In this document: piece after piece, positions 62,142-64,000 of the stretch
Layout: every line of letters starts with the position of its first letter
Position numbering within the stretch: position 1 is the stretch's first letter
Origin: Thecaphora thlaspeos
Lineage: Eukaryota > Basidiomycota > Ustilaginomycetes > Urocystidales > Glomosporiaceae
Direction: 5' to 3'
Length of the DNA stretch: 64,000 nucleotides
Assembly: GCA_900291925.1 (NCBI GenBank)
Contig: UWYS01000002.1
Span: 744,001-808,000 of the forward strand
Position numbers and translations under genes: made by a program
Notes under the pieces: model-generated
Told to the model about the DNA's origin: nothing
The model's database searches: none
What the model saw: the letters and a program-made list of their open reading frames with translations, nothing else

Positions 62142-64000
62142 CTACCTCGTCTCATCTTCACTTTCGCTTCCACTCTCCTCCTCGCTTCCCGTCTCGTCGT
62201 CCTCGTCCATCTCGCTGTCGCTCTCATCTTTTCCGAGATCCAGTTGGATTCTCTGCATTTCGTACCCTACCTTTTCCAGTTGGGCTTGGATGTCGTCGAC
62301 TTTGAAGGGAGGGGCAACGACGGCAGCGATGGATCGAGCCGGATCAAAGACCGGTACGACGTACTCCTGTAGCGTCTGTTGGACTTGGGCGATCGTTACG
62401 GCCTGTTGGTCGGATCAGTCAGGAAGAGAGAGAGAGAGAGAGAGGAGAAAGGAAGGGTTTAGTAAGGTATACACGGCATAGACAACGAGACTCGAACCGG
62501 GTGTCTCGCCCCCCAGTGAGGGGGGGGCACGTGATTACTCACGCTCATGTCGCTCAGTAGCTTGCGCCCCCTGTTCTTGCCCGCCATCTTGACCACGCTG
62601 TCCACAAAGCTCTCGGTCGCCGCTAGCCCTACGGTCCCCTCGCTGTCGGCAACGCTAAAGTGCAGCGACGACTTGGCGCTCTCTAGCGTCGTCTCGTCGA
62701 TCTTCATGTCGCCGCTCGCGAGCGACTCGATGACCTTCTTGGCCTCCAGGAACGCCTTGGCCGAATCGGGCGACCGGTACAGGCTAAAGTGGATCAACTG
62801 CGATTCAGGGTCGGAGCGCATCGATGCGCCGTACGCTAGACCCGCGCCGCGGATGAAGCGCCACAGGTACGACTCCATCGCGTTGAGCACGGCGATCGTC
62901 ACCACCAGCGCCGGGTTGGACGGGTGGAGGTAGTGCGGGATGCCCTTGGCCGAAAAGACCGAGTAGGACGACTCGATTGACGGCAGCGCGGTGATGAGGC
63001 CCTTGCGCTTGGGCTCCTTCCCGAGGTCGCTCAGCACGTCCTTGGCCCAGGGGATCGGGGTCGACGCGTTGGCCTGCCACTCGGAGCGGACAAAGTGCTT
63101 CTGCCACGCGGACCGCGGCTTGGCCAGGCCGAGCACGTTGCCCGCCACCGAGACGCGCAGGTTCTCCGGCCGCATGATCGTCCTGCGGATCGTCTCAAAG
63201 TCCTCGACCACCTTGTCGGGCGTCGCGTTGAGCGCCTCGGCCAGCTTGGGCATCGCGGCGATCAGCGAGAGGATCGAGTTGTTGAGCAGCGTCGAGCGCT
63301 TCGGGTCGTGCTGAAGGTTGCGCGCCAGACCCCACGAGATGGTCCGTCCGTCGCGCTTTTGCTCCGGCAGGCTCTGGACGATTTTGCTCGTGCTGACCTT
63401 GAGCCGCTCGACGGCAAATTGGGCGCCAAAGATCAGGTCGTGGTACCACGCGATGGCCTTTTCGTAGTTGGCCTTCTCGACCTTGATCTCGGCGCAGACG
63501 AGCTCCTGGAACCCGCTGCCAATGCCGAACGCGACGCTGTACTCGAGCGTATCCTCGTCAAGGCCCTTGACGACCTCCTCGTACGTCATCGAGCGCTGGC
63601 TGCCGTCCTGGCGCGTGACGGGAAGCGAGAACATCACCGAGAGGTAGAGATGGAGGTGGGAGCGCAGCTCGGCCGGCAGATCGGTCGTCGAGACGAGCAG
63701 GCTGATGGTGACGAAGCTCGAGTCGACGTGGTCGAACTGGACAAAGAACGGCAGCGTCTCACCGTCGGCGTCGACGTGCGCCTGCACCTTGCGGTCGAGG
63801 TCGCTCACCAGCACCTCGGCTTTGGAATCGGTCTGCCTCTCGGTCACCGGCTCGTTGCGCGCCGAGCCGACGGGGATCCACTGGATGCTGTCGGCGCTGG
63901 GAATCTTGAAGCTCTTCAGCAGCTCGTCGGGGATGTCGCGGTCGTTCTCCTTCTTGGCGGCCTCAAGCTTGTCGGCCAGCTTCTGAAGGCCCGCGTCGCC
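62142..64000 (-). CDS. M16C-family metalloprotease (YOL098C/Sdd3-like), N-terminal part outside window
   Basis: C-terminal part of a large pitrilysin-type protein. The first exon seen runs 64000-62543 and continues off the right edge. The last exon is 62402-62142. The join is DMS-AVTIAQVQQTLQEYVV across a 140-nt intron that contains an (AG)10 run. Readable blocks: SIQWIPVGSARNEP, FFVQFDHVDSSFVTISLLVS, LYLSVMFSLPVTR, YSVAFGIGSGFQELVCAEI, TISWGLARNLQHDP, ESYLWRFIRGAGLAYGA. This pattern fits the M16C/C05D11.1-like group (fission yeast SPAC3H1.02c, budding yeast YOL098C). The zinc-binding HxxEH motif would be in the missing N-terminal half, so catalytic competence cannot be judged. The tail is acidic (DESDSEMDEDDETGSEEE). 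Confidence 0.87.
62425..62444. repeat. (AG)10 microsatellite in an intron
   Basis: AG dinucleotide run inside the last intron of the M16 protease gene. The same intron also holds a G8/C6 inverted repeat around 62506-62529. Confidence 0.85.

Noticed and set aside
62480..62545. tRNA-like TTCGAGTC on the minus strand in the M16 intron
   Set aside because: The T-loop-like string lacks a pairing 5-bp stem, and no anticodon or D arm can be drawn upstream; the site lies within an intron.
1..64000. CRISPR array, rRNA genes or bacterial operons
   Set aside because: No regularly spaced repeats or rRNA signatures were seen; all genes are monocistronic eukaryotic models with introns.

Overview
This looks like a nuclear chromosome segment from a GC-rich basidiomycete yeast or smut-like fungus, probably Ustilaginomycotina. 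The evidence is compact genes with short introns (about 70-200 nt, GTAAGT/GTGAGT donors), strong GC3 bias, and mitochondrial and metabolic proteins of fungal type. The species cannot be fixed from the sequence alone. Exon joins were derived by hand from splice signals, reading frame and family continuity. Both ends cut a gene: a GDP-mannose transporter at the left and an M16 metalloprotease at the right.

Layout: 0-8.2 kb holds VRG4 (-), PBDC1/Chp1 (+), DLD1 (+) and a secreted thioredoxin-fold protein (-). 9.4-10.4 kb holds an unrecognised six-exon gene (-) whose start codon is apparently split by an intron. 11-16.1 kb has NMD3 (+) and a seven-exon LtrA-family membrane protein (-) with a 9-nt microexon. 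17.0-19.1 kb is a dead pogo-type DNA transposon, almost free of CpG, with 79-bp terminal inverted repeats. 19.8 kb carries a perfect 38-bp inverted repeat. 20.1-25.4 kb is a very long, mostly disordered protein with an AhpC/TSA_2 domain (-). 25.5-29 kb is gene-poor and holds a 591-bp inverted-repeat element flanked by an 8-bp near-duplication. 29-39 kb has IBA57 (+), a SNAPC1-like protein (-), a mitochondrial HMG-box protein (+), PGI1 (-) and a KHDC4-like protein (+). 39.6-48.5 kb has GSH1 (+), a DUF1769 protein (+), a secreted Thr-rich protein (-), a doubtful ORF (-) and an ICT1-like release factor (+). 48.7-57.5 kb has a WRAP53/TCAB1-like WD40 protein (-) divergent from mitochondrial DNA polymerase MIP1 (+), which is fused to a C-terminal LYR-motif region. 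58.9-64 kb has a coiled-coil protein (+), SDH3/SDHC (+) and the C-terminal half of an M16C peptidase (-).

Many genes serve mitochondria (DLD1, IBA57, the HMG-box protein, the ICT1-like factor, MIP1-LYR, SDH3), but they are scattered on both strands and do not form a cluster. The most unusual item is the continuous MIP1-LYR reading frame, with an internal sequence resembling a mitochondrial processing site. No CRISPR, rRNA or convincing tRNA gene was seen.
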